Source: 66-474 sp035249465 (GTDB lineage Bacteria; Pseudomonadota; Gammaproteobacteria; Xanthomonadales; Rhodanobacteraceae). From it: a DNA stretch of 35,916 nucleotides. Positions 9,822 through 17,926 of the stretch are shown here, one piece after another. Below the pieces are notes generated by a model. The model did not search any database and had not been told where the DNA came from. It saw nothing but the letters and a program-made list of their open reading frames with translations. The position numbers were made by a program, and so were the translations under genes. The DNA lies in the NCBI GenBank assembly GCA_035249465.1, contig DATFGL010000047.1, forward strand, positions 1 to 35,916, given 5' to 3'. Within the stretch, counting starts at the first letter, position 1, and each line of letters opens with the position of its first letter.

Positions 9822-10475
9822 TTGCAAAGCCAGCAGCCAAACGAAAGATCGTGGTGCGACAGCGCCGCTTTGGCGGCGATCGGCGCAGACGTATCAACAG
9901 CTTGCGCGGCACGCCTCACACGCATGGTAGGTACCCATGGCTTGCTTCTCGACGGCATCGGCGTGCCTGTCCCTACCGTGGCGGGTATTGCCTGCTGGGC
10001 CACGTTGAACCCGTCCGGGGCTGAATCAGGTTGGCGCGGCCCCTTGCGCATGCGTCTTGGCGAGTTGCCTTTCGCCGATGATTCCTTTTGCGCCGTACTG
10101 GCGTGTTTCCCCGATGCCGTCGACGTGTCGTTTGCGCCGGAACTCGCCCGGACGCTGGCGCCGCACGGAAGGTTGCTGGTTGCCGGTCTGCACCCCCGGT
10201 CGCTGTGGCGCCGCGGGATGGCACCGCGGCGCTGGGAGCGCGCGTTGCGAAACGCGGGCCTGGACGTGTTGCCTGCGGTGCGTTGCGGCGCGCCGTGGCC
10301 GCGCGCGCGCGGCGCCGCCGGATTGCCGCGATGGCTGGTGCGCGGTGCGGGCGGCGCATGGATCGTCGAAGCGCGTCGCAGCGTTCTGGCCTCGTTGCCG
10401 TTGCGCAAGGCGTCGGCGCATCGCGCGGTCGAACACAACGCGCTGTTGCCGGGTGCGCACAGGCAGTGCGCATGA
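9822..10475 (+). CDS. YafS-like class I SAM-dependent methyltransferase homologue
   Basis: The 217-residue product resembles E. coli YafS, which lies at the same place (gloB-yafS-rnhA-dnaQ). The best aligned part is LPFADDSFCAVLACFP through APHGRLLVAGLHPRSL, equivalent to LPFADKSVDVCLLAHTL and DDGWLVISGFNPISF. The usual glycine-rich SAM-binding motif I is degenerate (LLLDGIGVPVPTVAG), as in YafS, so methyltransferase activity is uncertain. No substrate is known to me. The TTG start at 9822 is the first possible after a stop at 9813; a later start cannot be excluded. Its stop overlaps the rnhA ATG (ATGA). The protein is unusually rich in Arg and Ala. Confidence 0.75.
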   Translation: MQSQQPNERSWCDSAALAAIGADVSTACAARLTRMVGTHGLLLDGIGVPVPTVAGIACWATLNPSGAESGWRGPLRMRLGELPFADDSFCAVLACFPDAVDVSFAPELARTLAPHGRLLVAGLHPRSLWRRGMAPRRWERALRNAGLDVLPAVRCGAPWPRARGAAGLPRWLVRGAGGAWIVEARRSVLASLPLRKASAHRAVEHNALLPGAHRQCA

Positions 10476-10921
10476 GCGATGCGGTGGAATTGTTCACGGA
10501 CGGCGCATGCCTCGGCAACCCGGGGCCGGGCGGCTGGGCGGCGCTGCTGCGTTGGGGTGGTGTCGAAAAAATCCTTGCCGGCGGAGAGGTCGGCACCACG
10601 AACAACCGCATGGAATTGATGGCGGCCATCGCCGGGCTGGAAGCGTTGAAGCGTCCCTGCGATGTGCGGTTGACCACTGATTCGCGCTACGTGCAGCAGG
10701 GCATCGAACAATGGCTGGCGAAGTGGCGCGCCAACGGCTGGCGCACCGCAGACAGGCAACCAGTCAAGAACCAGGAACTGTGGCAACGCCTGGCTGCGGC
10801 GTGCGCGGGGCACCACATCCACTGGGCGTGGGTACGCGGCCATTCGGGCCATCCGGAAAACGAACGTGTGGACAAGGCCGCGCGCGAGCAGGCCGAGCGG
10901 ATCAGGGAGGCGGCGGCATGA
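10472..10921 (+). CDS. rnhA: ribonuclease HI
   Basis: RNase HI cuts the RNA strand of RNA-DNA hybrids, removing R-loops and primer remnants. The 149-residue protein starts MSDAVELFTDGACLGNPGPG and has the catalytic acids D10, E48 (NNRMEL), D70 (TTDSRYV) and the fourth Asp in ENERVDKAARE, plus the basic protrusion around WLAKWRANGWRTADRQPVK. The ATG overlaps the stop of the upstream gene and its own stop overlaps the dnaQ start, so the three genes are probably translationally coupled. In E. coli rnhA and dnaQ are divergent; here they run in the same direction. Confidence 0.97.
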   Translation: MSDAVELFTDGACLGNPGPGGWAALLRWGGVEKILAGGEVGTTNNRMELMAAIAGLEALKRPCDVRLTTDSRYVQQGIEQWLAKWRANGWRTADRQPVKNQELWQRLAAACAGHHIHWAWVRGHSGHPENERVDKAAREQAERIREAAA

Positions 10922-11637
10922 TGCGCAAGGTCGTACTGGATACCGAAACCACCGGGCTCGAGGTCGAGGGCGGGCATCGCGTGATCGAGATCGGCTGCAT
11001 CGAACTGATCGACCGGCGTCCCAGCGGACGCGAATTCCATCGGTACCTCAACCCGGAACGCGTCATCGATCCCGGTGCGGTTGCGGTGCACGGCATTACC
11101 GACGAGTTCCTGCGTGACAAGCCGCGCTTCGCGGAAGTCGCGGACGAATTCGTGGCCTTCATCGCCGGCGCGGAACTGTTGATCCACAATGCGGCGTTCG
11201 ACACGGCCTTCCTGGACAACGAGTTGCGGCGCGCGGGTGAAACGTTCGGACGCGTCGCTGACCACGCCACGGTCGTGGACACGCTGGCGCTGGCGCGAAA
11301 AAAGTATCCCGGCCAGAAGAACACGCTGGATGCGTTGTGCAAGCGCCTCGGCGTGGACAACAGCCACCGCGAAGTGCATGGCGCGTTGCTCGACGCGCAT
11401 CTGCTCGCCGGTGTCTGGGTGGCGATGACCGCCGGGCAGGGTGCACTGGCCCTGGGGCTGGATGCCGCGGGCGTGCAGGCCGAAGCCGTCCGGGTCGCCG
11501 CCTGGGATGCATCGATTCGACCGCACGTGTTGCGCGCGACGGATGCGGACACCGCCGCGCACGCGGCACGGTTGGCCGCGATCGACAAGGCGTCCGGGGG
11601 CAGCGTGTGGAAGCGCGAGGAAACGGCTGATGTGTAG
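10918..11637 (+). CDS. dnaQ: DNA polymerase III epsilon subunit, 3'-5' proofreading exonuclease
   Basis: DnaQ is the proofreading subunit of the replicative polymerase core. The 239-residue protein has Exo I D-T-E-T-T-G near residue 9, Exo II IHNAAFDTAFLDNEL and Exo III HREVHGALLDAHLLA with the conserved His and Asp, which places it in the DEDDh class. The C-terminal tail after about residue 180 is Ala-rich and less conserved, as expected for the part that binds the alpha subunit. Two ATG codons (10918 and 10921) begin the frame; the first overlaps the rnhA stop. It converges on the PP2C gene with only 11 bases between the stops. Confidence 0.96.
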   Translation: MMRKVVLDTETTGLEVEGGHRVIEIGCIELIDRRPSGREFHRYLNPERVIDPGAVAVHGITDEFLRDKPRFAEVADEFVAFIAGAELLIHNAAFDTAFLDNELRRAGETFGRVADHATVVDTLALARKKYPGQKNTLDALCKRLGVDNSHREVHGALLDAHLLAGVWVAMTAGQGALALGLDAAGVQAEAVRVAAWDASIRPHVLRATDADTAAHAARLAAIDKASGGSVWKREETADV

Positions 11638-11648
11638 TGGCCGCGGCT

Positions 11649-12335
11649 TTACCTGATCCGCACCAGTACCACCGTGATGTTGTCGCGGCCGCCGCCGTCG
11701 AGTGCGGCCAACAACAGGTGGTCCACGCATTCCTGTGCAGCCAGGTCGGTGCGCGACACGATCGCGCCGATGCGGGTGTCGTCCAGTTCTTCGGTGAGGC
11801 CGTCACTGCAGAGCAGGAACTGCATGCCGGGGACGCATGGGCCGGTGACGGGTTGCGCGTCGAGCTCCAGCGTGGGCGTGATGCCGAGGGCCTGGGTGGC
11901 GCGATTGCGTGATGGTGCGGAAGGCGGTTCGCCGGGCGCGGTTTCGGCGTCGGCCGATGGTTGCGCGTGCGGCAAGCGTGTCAGCTTGCCGTCTTGCCAG
12001 ATATAGATTCGGCTGTCGCCGATCCGGGCTGCCGCAAAACCGCCGCCTAGTTTCAGCGCGGCGAGCGTGCTGCCCATGGGCGCGGCTGCGCTGCGCTGGC
12101 CGGGGTGCGCGAGGATCGCCGCGCCCGCGCGCCTGAAGGCGTCCGGCAGCGAGACGCCGGCGTTGATCGCGGCGACGGTGGTTTCCAGTGCGATCGCGCT
12201 GGCGGCTTCGCCGCGCGCCGGGCCGCCCATGCCATCGGCGACCAGCCACAACCCGCATTCGGTGTCGGCCCAGTAGCTGTCTTCGTTGTGTGCGCGTTGC
12301 AAGCCCGTGTGGGTCGCGTGTCCGTGTTCGATCAT
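11649..12335 (-). CDS. PP2C-family serine/threonine protein phosphatase
   Basis: This cytoplasmic 228-residue protein is a complete single-domain PP2C phosphatase that would remove phosphate from Ser/Thr residues. Visible motifs are NED (17-19), VADGMGG (32-38), GST (88-90), GDSRIYI (106-112), CSDGLTEEL with D178 and GGRDNITVV with D218-N219; these give the Mn/Mg-binding aspartates. A segment at 128-145 is rich in Pro, Ala and Glu and shorter than in many relatives. No kinase or type VI secretion gene is in the window, so its partner is unknown. It is the last gene of a probable psd-unknown-PP2C unit, with a 72-base gap before it. Confidence 0.9.
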   Translation of the reverse strand: MIEHGHATHTGLQRAHNEDSYWADTECGLWLVADGMGGPARGEAASAIALETTVAAINAGVSLPDAFRRAGAAILAHPGQRSAAAPMGSTLAALKLGGGFAAARIGDSRIYIWQDGKLTRLPHAQPSADAETAPGEPPSAPSRNRATQALGITPTLELDAQPVTGPCVPGMQFLLCSDGLTEELDDTRIGAIVSRTDLAAQECVDHLLLAALDGGGRDNITVVLVRIR

Positions 12336-12407
12336 GAGGTGCGTGCGGCGCGTCTTTCGTCATCCGGTCCGCCTGGCGTGGGCGGGGCCGGGATCACTTC
12401 CGGGGCC

Positions 12408-12869
12408 CTAATTTCCGTTGCCTTCGACGCGGGAAGAAAAAACCTTGAGCTCGCGCAGTACGCGCAGGATGGCGCGGTGCAGTTCCTGGGATTCGGACGC
12501 GTCGGCATCGCGGGTTTCGCGGTACACCAGCGCAACCCATAGCGCGATGCCGCGCATCCGCACCTGCACGTTGTCGGAGCGGGCACGGTCGAAACCGAGG
12601 TCCAGCCCGTTCGTGGTGATGCCGTTTTCGATCTGGGTGCCGTACAGCGATGGGTCCGGGGCGGCCTCGACGTTGTCGCATTCCCGTCCGATCAGCTCGG
12701 CCAGCTGGTCGCGGTAGGAACGCGGCAACTCCAGGCTGCGTTGCTCGATCTCACCGAACTGGCGCCGCAACCGTGCAACGCGTCCCATGCTAGTGACCCG
12801 CGTGACCAGACGCCGGATGTAATTGTCCCCGGCCTTCTGAAATTGCGATATCAAGGCGAAATCCCTCAC
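12408..12869 (-). CDS. conserved-looking protein of unknown function between psd and a PP2C phosphatase
   Basis: I do not recognise a family. The 153-residue product has no signal peptide or membrane segment and is charged. It begins (GTG start) with MRDFALISQFQKAGDNYIRRLVTR-like residues, a basic amphipathic stretch to about residue 38, followed by a mixed alpha/beta-looking part with RMRGIALWVALVYRETRD and a helical end. The GTG at 12869 overlaps the psd stop (GTGA), which supports the start and coupling to psd. Codon use matches its neighbours. Being coupled to phospholipid synthesis and followed by a phosphatase is suggestive but not proof of a shared role. Confidence 0.75.
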   Translation of the reverse strand: MRDFALISQFQKAGDNYIRRLVTRVTSMGRVARLRRQFGEIEQRSLELPRSYRDQLAELIGRECDNVEAAPDPSLYGTQIENGITTNGLDLGFDRARSDNVQVRMRGIALWVALVYRETRDADASESQELHRAILRVLRELKVFSSRVEGNGN

Positions 12870-13756
12870 GCGGTCTTGCTCGTATCCCCTGAGTCGAGGA
12901 TTGTGCCTTGATCGGCAGCCGGCGACAAATGCCCGAGCCGCCGGCCGGCCGTGACGGCGTTCCCGCTGCCGAGCCCGGGATCGAAGCGGCCGGAAGGGAC
13001 CAGCACGATCACCGTGGAGCCCATCTCGAAGCGCGCCATTTCCGCGAAGCGCACCAGGTGGATGCCGCGCCCGCGCCAGTCCCGCCGCACGATGCCCCGC
13101 GCGTAGGCCGGCACGACCTGGCCGCTCCAGACGGTGGTGATGCCGGATACCAGCATCGCCCCCACCATGGTCACCGTGAACGGCCCGCGCTTGCCCTCGA
13201 AGTGGCAGACCAGCCGTTCGTTGCGGGCAAACAGTTTGGGAATCCCGGCGACCGGATCGGGCGCGACGCTGAACAAGCGTCCCGGTACGTGCGTGGTTTC
13301 GAGCAGTTCACCGTCCAATGGCATGTGTACGCGGTGGTAGTCGCGCGGCGACAGGTAAATCGTTGCGAAGCCGCCGCCGCGATATTTTTCGGCGGCGCCG
13401 GAGTCGGCCAACAGCTCGGCCACCGAATACGAGCGGCCCTTGGCCTGCAGGATGCGGCCATCCTCGATGGGGCCGATCTGGCTGATACGTCCGTCGGCGG
13501 GACAGAGAATGGCGTCGCTGTCGCCGTCGGTCAGGCGCGCACCCGCGCGCAACGCGCGCGTAAAGAACGCATTGAAACTCGGATACGCGAACGGGTCCGG
13601 TTGCGCGGCTTCCGACATGTCGACGTGGTACGCGCGCACCACGCGGCCGATCAGGAAATTCTTCCATGGCCGCCACGTCCAGCGCGTGGCGGCGCGCACG
13701 ATCCGGCTGAGCGTTTTCTGCGGGACGATGTATTGGAGGAGGGTCGATGCACGCAT
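12866..13756 (-). CDS. psd: phosphatidylserine decarboxylase proenzyme
   Basis: Psd turns phosphatidylserine into phosphatidylethanolamine on the inner membrane and is made as a proenzyme that cuts itself to form a pyruvoyl group. The 296-residue protein has FNAFFTRALR, D88 (PADGRIS), H144 (DYHRVHMP) and the cleavage motif G246-S247-T248, here preceded by Met instead of the usual Leu of LGST. These match the E. coli D90/H147/S254 triad. The frame is open to an ATG at 13783, but the start at 13756 (MRASTLLQYIVPQ) fits the Xanthomonadales homologue I remember. It is divergent from prmB, 57 bases away, and overlaps the next gene by four bases. Confidence 0.95.
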   Translation of the reverse strand: MRASTLLQYIVPQKTLSRIVRAATRWTWRPWKNFLIGRVVRAYHVDMSEAAQPDPFAYPSFNAFFTRALRAGARLTDGDSDAILCPADGRISQIGPIEDGRILQAKGRSYSVAELLADSGAAEKYRGGGFATIYLSPRDYHRVHMPLDGELLETTHVPGRLFSVAPDPVAGIPKLFARNERLVCHFEGKRGPFTVTMVGAMLVSGITTVWSGQVVPAYARGIVRRDWRGRGIHLVRFAEMARFEMGSTVIVLVPSGRFDPGLGSGNAVTAGRRLGHLSPAADQGTILDSGDTSKTA

Positions 13757-13813
13757 CGCGGCAGTGTAGCGGCAGCGCTGCATCTATACTTCGCGGTTTC
13801 GAGCGGGCCGCGC

Positions 13814-14728
13814 ATGACGTCCGAACTTGCCACCATCGTCGATTTCATCCGCTACGCGGCGAGCTGCTTCAATGCGGCGGGGCTGACGTTCGGGCACAGC
13901 CACGACAACGCGATCGACGAGGCGACCCACCTGGTGTTGTCGAGCGTGCACCTGCCCCCCGACCTGCCGCCGGCTTACGGCAATGCGCGGCTGACCGCGG
14001 ACGAAAAAGCAGGCGTGCTGGCGCTGGTCGAACGCCGCATCGTGACGCGCGAACCGGTGGCTTATCTCGTGGGCGAAGCCTGGTTCGCGGGCATGCCGTT
14101 CAAGTCGGACAAGCGCGCGTTGGTGCCGCGCTCGCCGATCGCGGAATTGATCGAGGATGGCTTTTCGCCGTGGCTGGATGGCCGCGAAGTCGAACGCGCG
14201 CTCGATCTGTGCACGGGCTCGGGCTGCATCGGCATCGCGATGGCCGCGCATAACCCGCATTGGCGCGTGGACATCGCCGACATCAGCGGCGACGCGCTGG
14301 AGCTGGCGCGCGAGAACATCGCGCTGCACCAACTCGGCGATAACGTGCGTGCGGTTCGTTCGGACCTGTTCGATGGGCTGCGCGGCGAGCGCTACGATTT
14401 GATCGTTTCCAACCCGCCGTATGTCACCGACGCGGAATACGCGGCGCTTCCGGGCGAGTACGCGCACGAACCGAAGCTGGGGTTGACCGCAGGCGAAGAT
14501 GGCCTGGACATAGCGTTGCGCATGTTGCGTGACGCATCGGATCATTTGACCGACGATGGCTTGCTGATCGTCGAGGTCGGGATGAGCGAACGCGCGCTCG
14601 CGGCGTTGCTTCCAGAAGTGCCCTTCGTATGGATCGAGTTCAAGGTCGGGCCGATGGGCGTGTTCGCGCTGGAGCGCCGTGATCTGGTCGAACATGCGGC
14701 GGCGATTCGTGCGGCCGCGGCCCGCTGA
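13814..14728 (+). CDS. prmB: ribosomal protein L3 N5-glutamine methyltransferase PrmB
   Basis: PrmB methylates a glutamine of ribosomal protein L3 (Gln150 in E. coli), using SAM. The 304-residue protein has an N-terminal helical recognition part, the SAM motif DLCTGSGCIG (131-140), an acidic strand-end at ADISGD (155-160) and the amino-methylation signature N200-P-P-Y203. The N-terminal ASCFNAAGLTFGHS and PVAYLVGEAWFAG segments separate it from PrmC. The gene is followed at once by a GNAT gene and then aroC; prmB-aroC adjacency is conserved in gammaproteobacteria. Confidence 0.94.
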   Translation: MTSELATIVDFIRYAASCFNAAGLTFGHSHDNAIDEATHLVLSSVHLPPDLPPAYGNARLTADEKAGVLALVERRIVTREPVAYLVGEAWFAGMPFKSDKRALVPRSPIAELIEDGFSPWLDGREVERALDLCTGSGCIGIAMAAHNPHWRVDIADISGDALELARENIALHQLGDNVRAVRSDLFDGLRGERYDLIVSNPPYVTDAEYAALPGEYAHEPKLGLTAGEDGLDIALRMLRDASDHLTDDGLLIVEVGMSERALAALLPEVPFVWIEFKVGPMGVFALERRDLVEHAAAIRAAAAR

Positions 14729-15253
14729 ATGGAAATCGTCACCGCGCGCCTGCGGCTGGATGCCTTGCGCGACGAGGATGCGGAGGCGTTGTTCGCGTAC
14801 CGCGCCAATCCGGCGGTGGCGCGTTTCCAGGGCTGGAGCCCGGCTTCGGTCGTAGATGCCAGGCGGTTCATCGAAACGCAACACGGTCTCGCGCCGGATA
14901 CGCCGGATACATGGTGGCAGCGCGCGATCCGCCTGCGCGAGTCCGGCACGTTGATCGGCGACCTCGGGCTGCATTTCGCGAATGACGAAACGGTGGAAGT
15001 GGGCATCAGTCTCGCGCCCGTGCACCAGCGCCAGGGCTATGCGCGCGAGGCGCTGGAAGTCATGCTGGACTTCGTGTTCGGTGGCTTGCGCAAGCAGCGC
15101 GTGAAGGCCTTCGTCGATCCGCGCAACTTCATGTGCATGCGGCTGCTGGAAGGGTTGGGCATGCATCGCCGCGCCCCGCAGGATGGCGACGTGATGTTCG
15201 AATTGCCGGCGGCCGAATGGCTGGCTGCGCCGGATCGGGGCGGCGACCGTTAA
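14729..15253 (+). CDS. GNAT-family N-acetyltransferase
   Basis: The 174-residue protein has the GNAT fold of the RimJ/RimL type: TARLRLDALRDEDAEALF at the start, the core strand TLIGDLGLHF, VEVGISLAPVHQRQGYAREAL with the acetyl-CoA loop Q-R-Q-G-Y-A, and a C-terminal half KAFVDPRNFMCMRLLEGLGM. It probably transfers an acetyl group to a small amine or a protein; the acceptor cannot be told. Its ATG follows the prmB stop with no gap, so it is likely translated from the same message. This type often sits beside translation genes, but a ribosomal target is only a guess. Confidence 0.88.
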   Translation: MEIVTARLRLDALRDEDAEALFAYRANPAVARFQGWSPASVVDARRFIETQHGLAPDTPDTWWQRAIRLRESGTLIGDLGLHFANDETVEVGISLAPVHQRQGYAREALEVMLDFVFGGLRKQRVKAFVDPRNFMCMRLLEGLGMHRRAPQDGDVMFELPAAEWLAAPDRGGDR

Positions 15254-15287
15254 GCTTGCCGGGTAGGGTTCCCGGGAATCACGCACC

Positions 15288-16403
15288 GTGTCTTCGAACA
15301 CTTTCGGCAAACTCCTTTCGGTCACGACGTTCGGCGAGTCGCACGGACCGGCGATCGGTTGCGTCATCGACGGTTGCCCGCCTGGTATCGCGATCGCGCC
15401 GGAAGAATTCGCGCACGACCTTGCGCGCCGTGCCACCGGCAAGTCGCGCTACACCTCGCAACGGCACGAGGCCGACGCGGTGGAAATCCTGTCCGGCGTG
15501 TACGAGGGCAAGACCACCGGCACACCGATTGCACTGCTGATCCGCAACACCGACGCGCGTTCCGGGGATTACGCCGAGATCGCGCAGGTATTCCGCCCGG
15601 GCCACGCCGATTACACCTATTGGCGGAAGTACGGCATCCGCGATCCACGCGGTGGCGGGCGTGCTTCGGCGCGTGAAACCACCATGCGGGTCGCGGCGGC
15701 AGTGATCGCAAAAAAGTGGCTGAAGGAAAAATTCGGCGTCGAAGTGCATGGGTGGATGGCGCAGATGGACGACATCGTGCCGGACCTGTCGCAAGGCGCC
15801 GCCATCGATTTCGGCGTGGTGGAAAGCAATCCGTTCTTCTGGCCGGTTGCCGCGCAGGTTGCGGAACTCGAAGCGCGCATCAATGCGCTGCGCAAGGCCG
15901 GCGACTCCTGCGGGGCGCGAATCAACGTCGCCGCCGCCGGTGTGCCGCCGGGTTGGGGCGAGCCGGTGTACGGCAAGCTGGACGCGGAACTGGCGTCGGC
16001 ACTGATGTCGATCAACGCGGTCAAGGGCGTCGAGATCGGCGCCGGCTTCGCCAGCGTCGCCCAGAAGGGCAGTGAACATCGCGACGAAATGCGTTTGGAC
16101 GGCTTCGCGTCCAATCATGCAGGCGGCATACTGGGCGGCATCTCGTCGGGACAGGATGTCATCGCGTCGATCGCGCTGAAGCCGACCTCCAGCATCCTGG
16201 TGCCCGGCCGCAGCGTGAATGTCGCCGGCGAGGAAACGGAGGTGCGCACCAAAGGCCGCCACGATCCCTGCGTCGGCATCCGTGCCACGCCGATCGCCGA
16301 GGCGATGGTGGCGCTGGTTTTGATGGACCATGCGCTTCGCCACCGCGCGCAGTGCGGCGACGTCGGAGAGGTCGCGCCACGCATCCCGGCATCGTCCCGT
16401 TGA
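15288..16403 (+). CDS. aroC: chorismate synthase
   Basis: AroC makes chorismate from EPSP using reduced FMN, the last step of the common aromatic pathway. The 371-residue protein has the signatures GESHGPAIGCVIDG near the N-terminus, YWRKYGIRDPRGGGRASARET in the middle and RGRHDPCVG-like KGRHDPCVGIRATP near the end. The GTG start at 15288 gives the family N-terminus SSNTFGKLLSVTTFGESHG. The C-terminal tail after LMDHALRHRAQCG is slightly longer than in E. coli (361). It lies between the GNAT gene and asd, so it may share their transcript. Confidence 0.96.
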   Translation: MSSNTFGKLLSVTTFGESHGPAIGCVIDGCPPGIAIAPEEFAHDLARRATGKSRYTSQRHEADAVEILSGVYEGKTTGTPIALLIRNTDARSGDYAEIAQVFRPGHADYTYWRKYGIRDPRGGGRASARETTMRVAAAVIAKKWLKEKFGVEVHGWMAQMDDIVPDLSQGAAIDFGVVESNPFFWPVAAQVAELEARINALRKAGDSCGARINVAAAGVPPGWGEPVYGKLDAELASALMSINAVKGVEIGAGFASVAQKGSEHRDEMRLDGFASNHAGGILGGISSGQDVIASIALKPTSSILVPGRSVNVAGEETEVRTKGRHDPCVGIRATPIAEAMVALVLMDHALRHRAQCGDVGEVAPRIPASSR

Positions 16404-16434
16404 CGGTGTCAAACGTGACTGGAAGGATGAATCC

Positions 16435-17463
16435 TTGAGCAGGCAAGAGCGTTACAACGTCGCGATGGTCGGCGCCACCGGTGCAGTGGGCGAGACCGTG
16501 TTGTCCATCCTGGAAGAGCGCGAATTCCCGGTCGGCGAGTTGGTGCCGCTGGCCAGCGAGCGGTCGGCAGGGGAGACGCTGAAATTTGGCGGAAAACCGG
16601 TCACGGTACGCGAGCTTGCGAAATACGATTTCGCCGGCATCGACATCGCGTTTTTCTCCGCCGGCGGACCGGTCAGCCGCGAACACGCACCACGCGCCGC
16701 CGCAGCCGGCGCGGTGGTGGTCGACAACACCTCGGAATTCCGCTACGTGGACGACGTGCCGTTGGTGGTCAGCGAGGTCAATCCGCACGCAATCGCGGAA
16801 TACACCAACCGCAACATCATCGCCAACCCGAATTGTTCGACCATGCAGATGCTGGTCGCGTTGGCTCCGATCCATCGTGCGGCGGGGATCGAGCGCATCA
16901 ATGTAGCGACCTACCAGTCGGTGTCCGGCGCTGGACGCTCGGGCATGGAAGAACTCGGGCGGCAAACCGCCGAATTGCTGAACTTCCATAGCGTGGAACC
17001 CGGGAAGTTTCCGGTGCAGATTGCGTTCAACGTGATCCCGCACATCGACGTATTCCTCGACAACGGCTACACCAGGGAGGAAATGAAGATGGTGTGGGAG
17101 ACGCGCAAGATCCTCGAAGACGATTCGATCCAGGTGAATCCGACCTGCGTGCGCGTGCCGGTGTTCTACGGCCATTCCGAGGCCGTCCACGTCGAAACGC
17201 GCGAGAAGATCGATGCCGCGGCGGCGCGCGCGCTGCTGGAGCAGGCCGAAGGCGTGGTGGTGGTCGACGAGCGCAAGCCCGGCGGCTATCCGACGCCGGT
17301 CGGCCACGCCGCCGGGAAGGATCCCGTGTTCGTGGGCCGGATACGCGAGGACATCTCGCACCCGAACGGCCTGGATCTGTGGATCGTGTCCGACAATATC
17401 CGCAAGGGCGCGGCGTTGAACGCGGTGCAGATCGCGGAGATACTCATCCGCGACTATCTTTGA
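16435..17463 (+). CDS. asd: aspartate-semialdehyde dehydrogenase
   Basis: Asd reduces beta-aspartyl phosphate to aspartate semialdehyde, the branch point to lysine, threonine, methionine and diaminopimelate. The 342-residue protein has the NADP motif GATGAVG (13-19), SAGGPVSREHAP, and the catalytic Cys134 in NPNCSTMQM, followed by SVSGAGRSGMEEL and the His-containing VPVFYGHSEAVHVET. The start is a TTG at 16435: a strong GGAAGGA lies seven bases upstream and no better start gives the family N-terminus. Spacing from aroC is 31 bases. asd-fimV-truA-trpF is a recurrent gammaproteobacterial order. Confidence 0.96.
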   Translation: MSRQERYNVAMVGATGAVGETVLSILEEREFPVGELVPLASERSAGETLKFGGKPVTVRELAKYDFAGIDIAFFSAGGPVSREHAPRAAAAGAVVVDNTSEFRYVDDVPLVVSEVNPHAIAEYTNRNIIANPNCSTMQMLVALAPIHRAAGIERINVATYQSVSGAGRSGMEELGRQTAELLNFHSVEPGKFPVQIAFNVIPHIDVFLDNGYTREEMKMVWETRKILEDDSIQVNPTCVRVPVFYGHSEAVHVETREKIDAAAARALLEQAEGVVVVDERKPGGYPTPVGHAAGKDPVFVGRIREDISHPNGLDLWIVSDNIRKGAALNAVQIAEILIRDYL

Positions 17464-17486
17464 TTATGCAGGTCGGGAGGCGGGCC

Positions 17487-17813
17487 ATGTCCAGAAATGC
17501 GGTTTTGCGAAACGCGATGATCTTTGCCGCGCTGGTCGGCGCTTCGGCTGTTTCGTCGGCCACGCCCCCGGCAACCCGTCACGCGGACAAGACGACCGGC
17601 CTTCAGGCGCAGGTGAAGGATGTCGACGCGAAGATCGCGGCTGCGCGCGTCCAGAACGCGGCATTGCAGGCGCAGGTATCGCAGATGGAGCAGCAGAACG
17701 CCTCACACGCAAAACAGCTGCAGGCGCGCGATGCCGAAATCGCCGCGCTGCAGCAGAAACTGCAGGCAGCCGGCGTGCCGGCGTCCGCCACCTCCGCTGG
17801 GCATCAGCCGTAG
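17487..17813 (+). CDS. small exported coiled-coil protein of unknown function
   Basis: I do not recognise a family. The 108-residue product has a hydrophobic signal segment (NAMIFAALVGASAVSSA) with a likely signal peptidase I site after ASAVSSA, then a helix-forming Ala/Gln-rich coiled coil (GLQAQVKDVDAKIAAARVQ and on to LQQKLQAAG) and a short flexible tail. The ATG at 17487 is preferred to one at 17466 because GGGAGG lies six bases before it. It stands 23 bases after asd and about 113 before fimV, whose product also has an exported coiled coil; a link to FimV is only inferred. Confidence 0.7.
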   Translation: MSRNAVLRNAMIFAALVGASAVSSATPPATRHADKTTGLQAQVKDVDAKIAAARVQNAALQAQVSQMEQQNASHAKQLQARDAEIAALQQKLQAAGVPASATSAGHQP

Positions 17814-17831
17814 GCGTCCCGCGGGCTTGGT

Positions 17832-17878
17832 GATTGACGGTTTCTGCAATACCCTTGCGCTCGCGCGGGGCGTCAATC
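17832..17878. other. 8-bp inverted repeat upstream of fimV
   Basis: GATTGACG (17832-17839) and CGTCAATC (17871-17878) are exact reverse complements 31 bases apart, in the 113-bp gap before fimV. It could form a weak hairpin or hold a regulator. A TTGACG inside the left arm looks like a -35 box, but no matching -10 follows. Confidence 0.3.
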
Positions 17879-17926
17879 TGATGGGCAGGCCCCGCGCGAC
17901 CGTACGTCGGCTTGGGGTCTTGGTTC

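Noticed and set aside
13784..15442. Long open minus-strand frame opposite prmB, the GNAT gene and the start of aroC
   Set aside because: It overlaps three recognised genes and has the Arg/His-rich make-up of an antisense frame.
17834..17862. TTGACG as a -35 box for fimV
   Set aside because: No -10-like hexamer stands 16-18 bases downstream.
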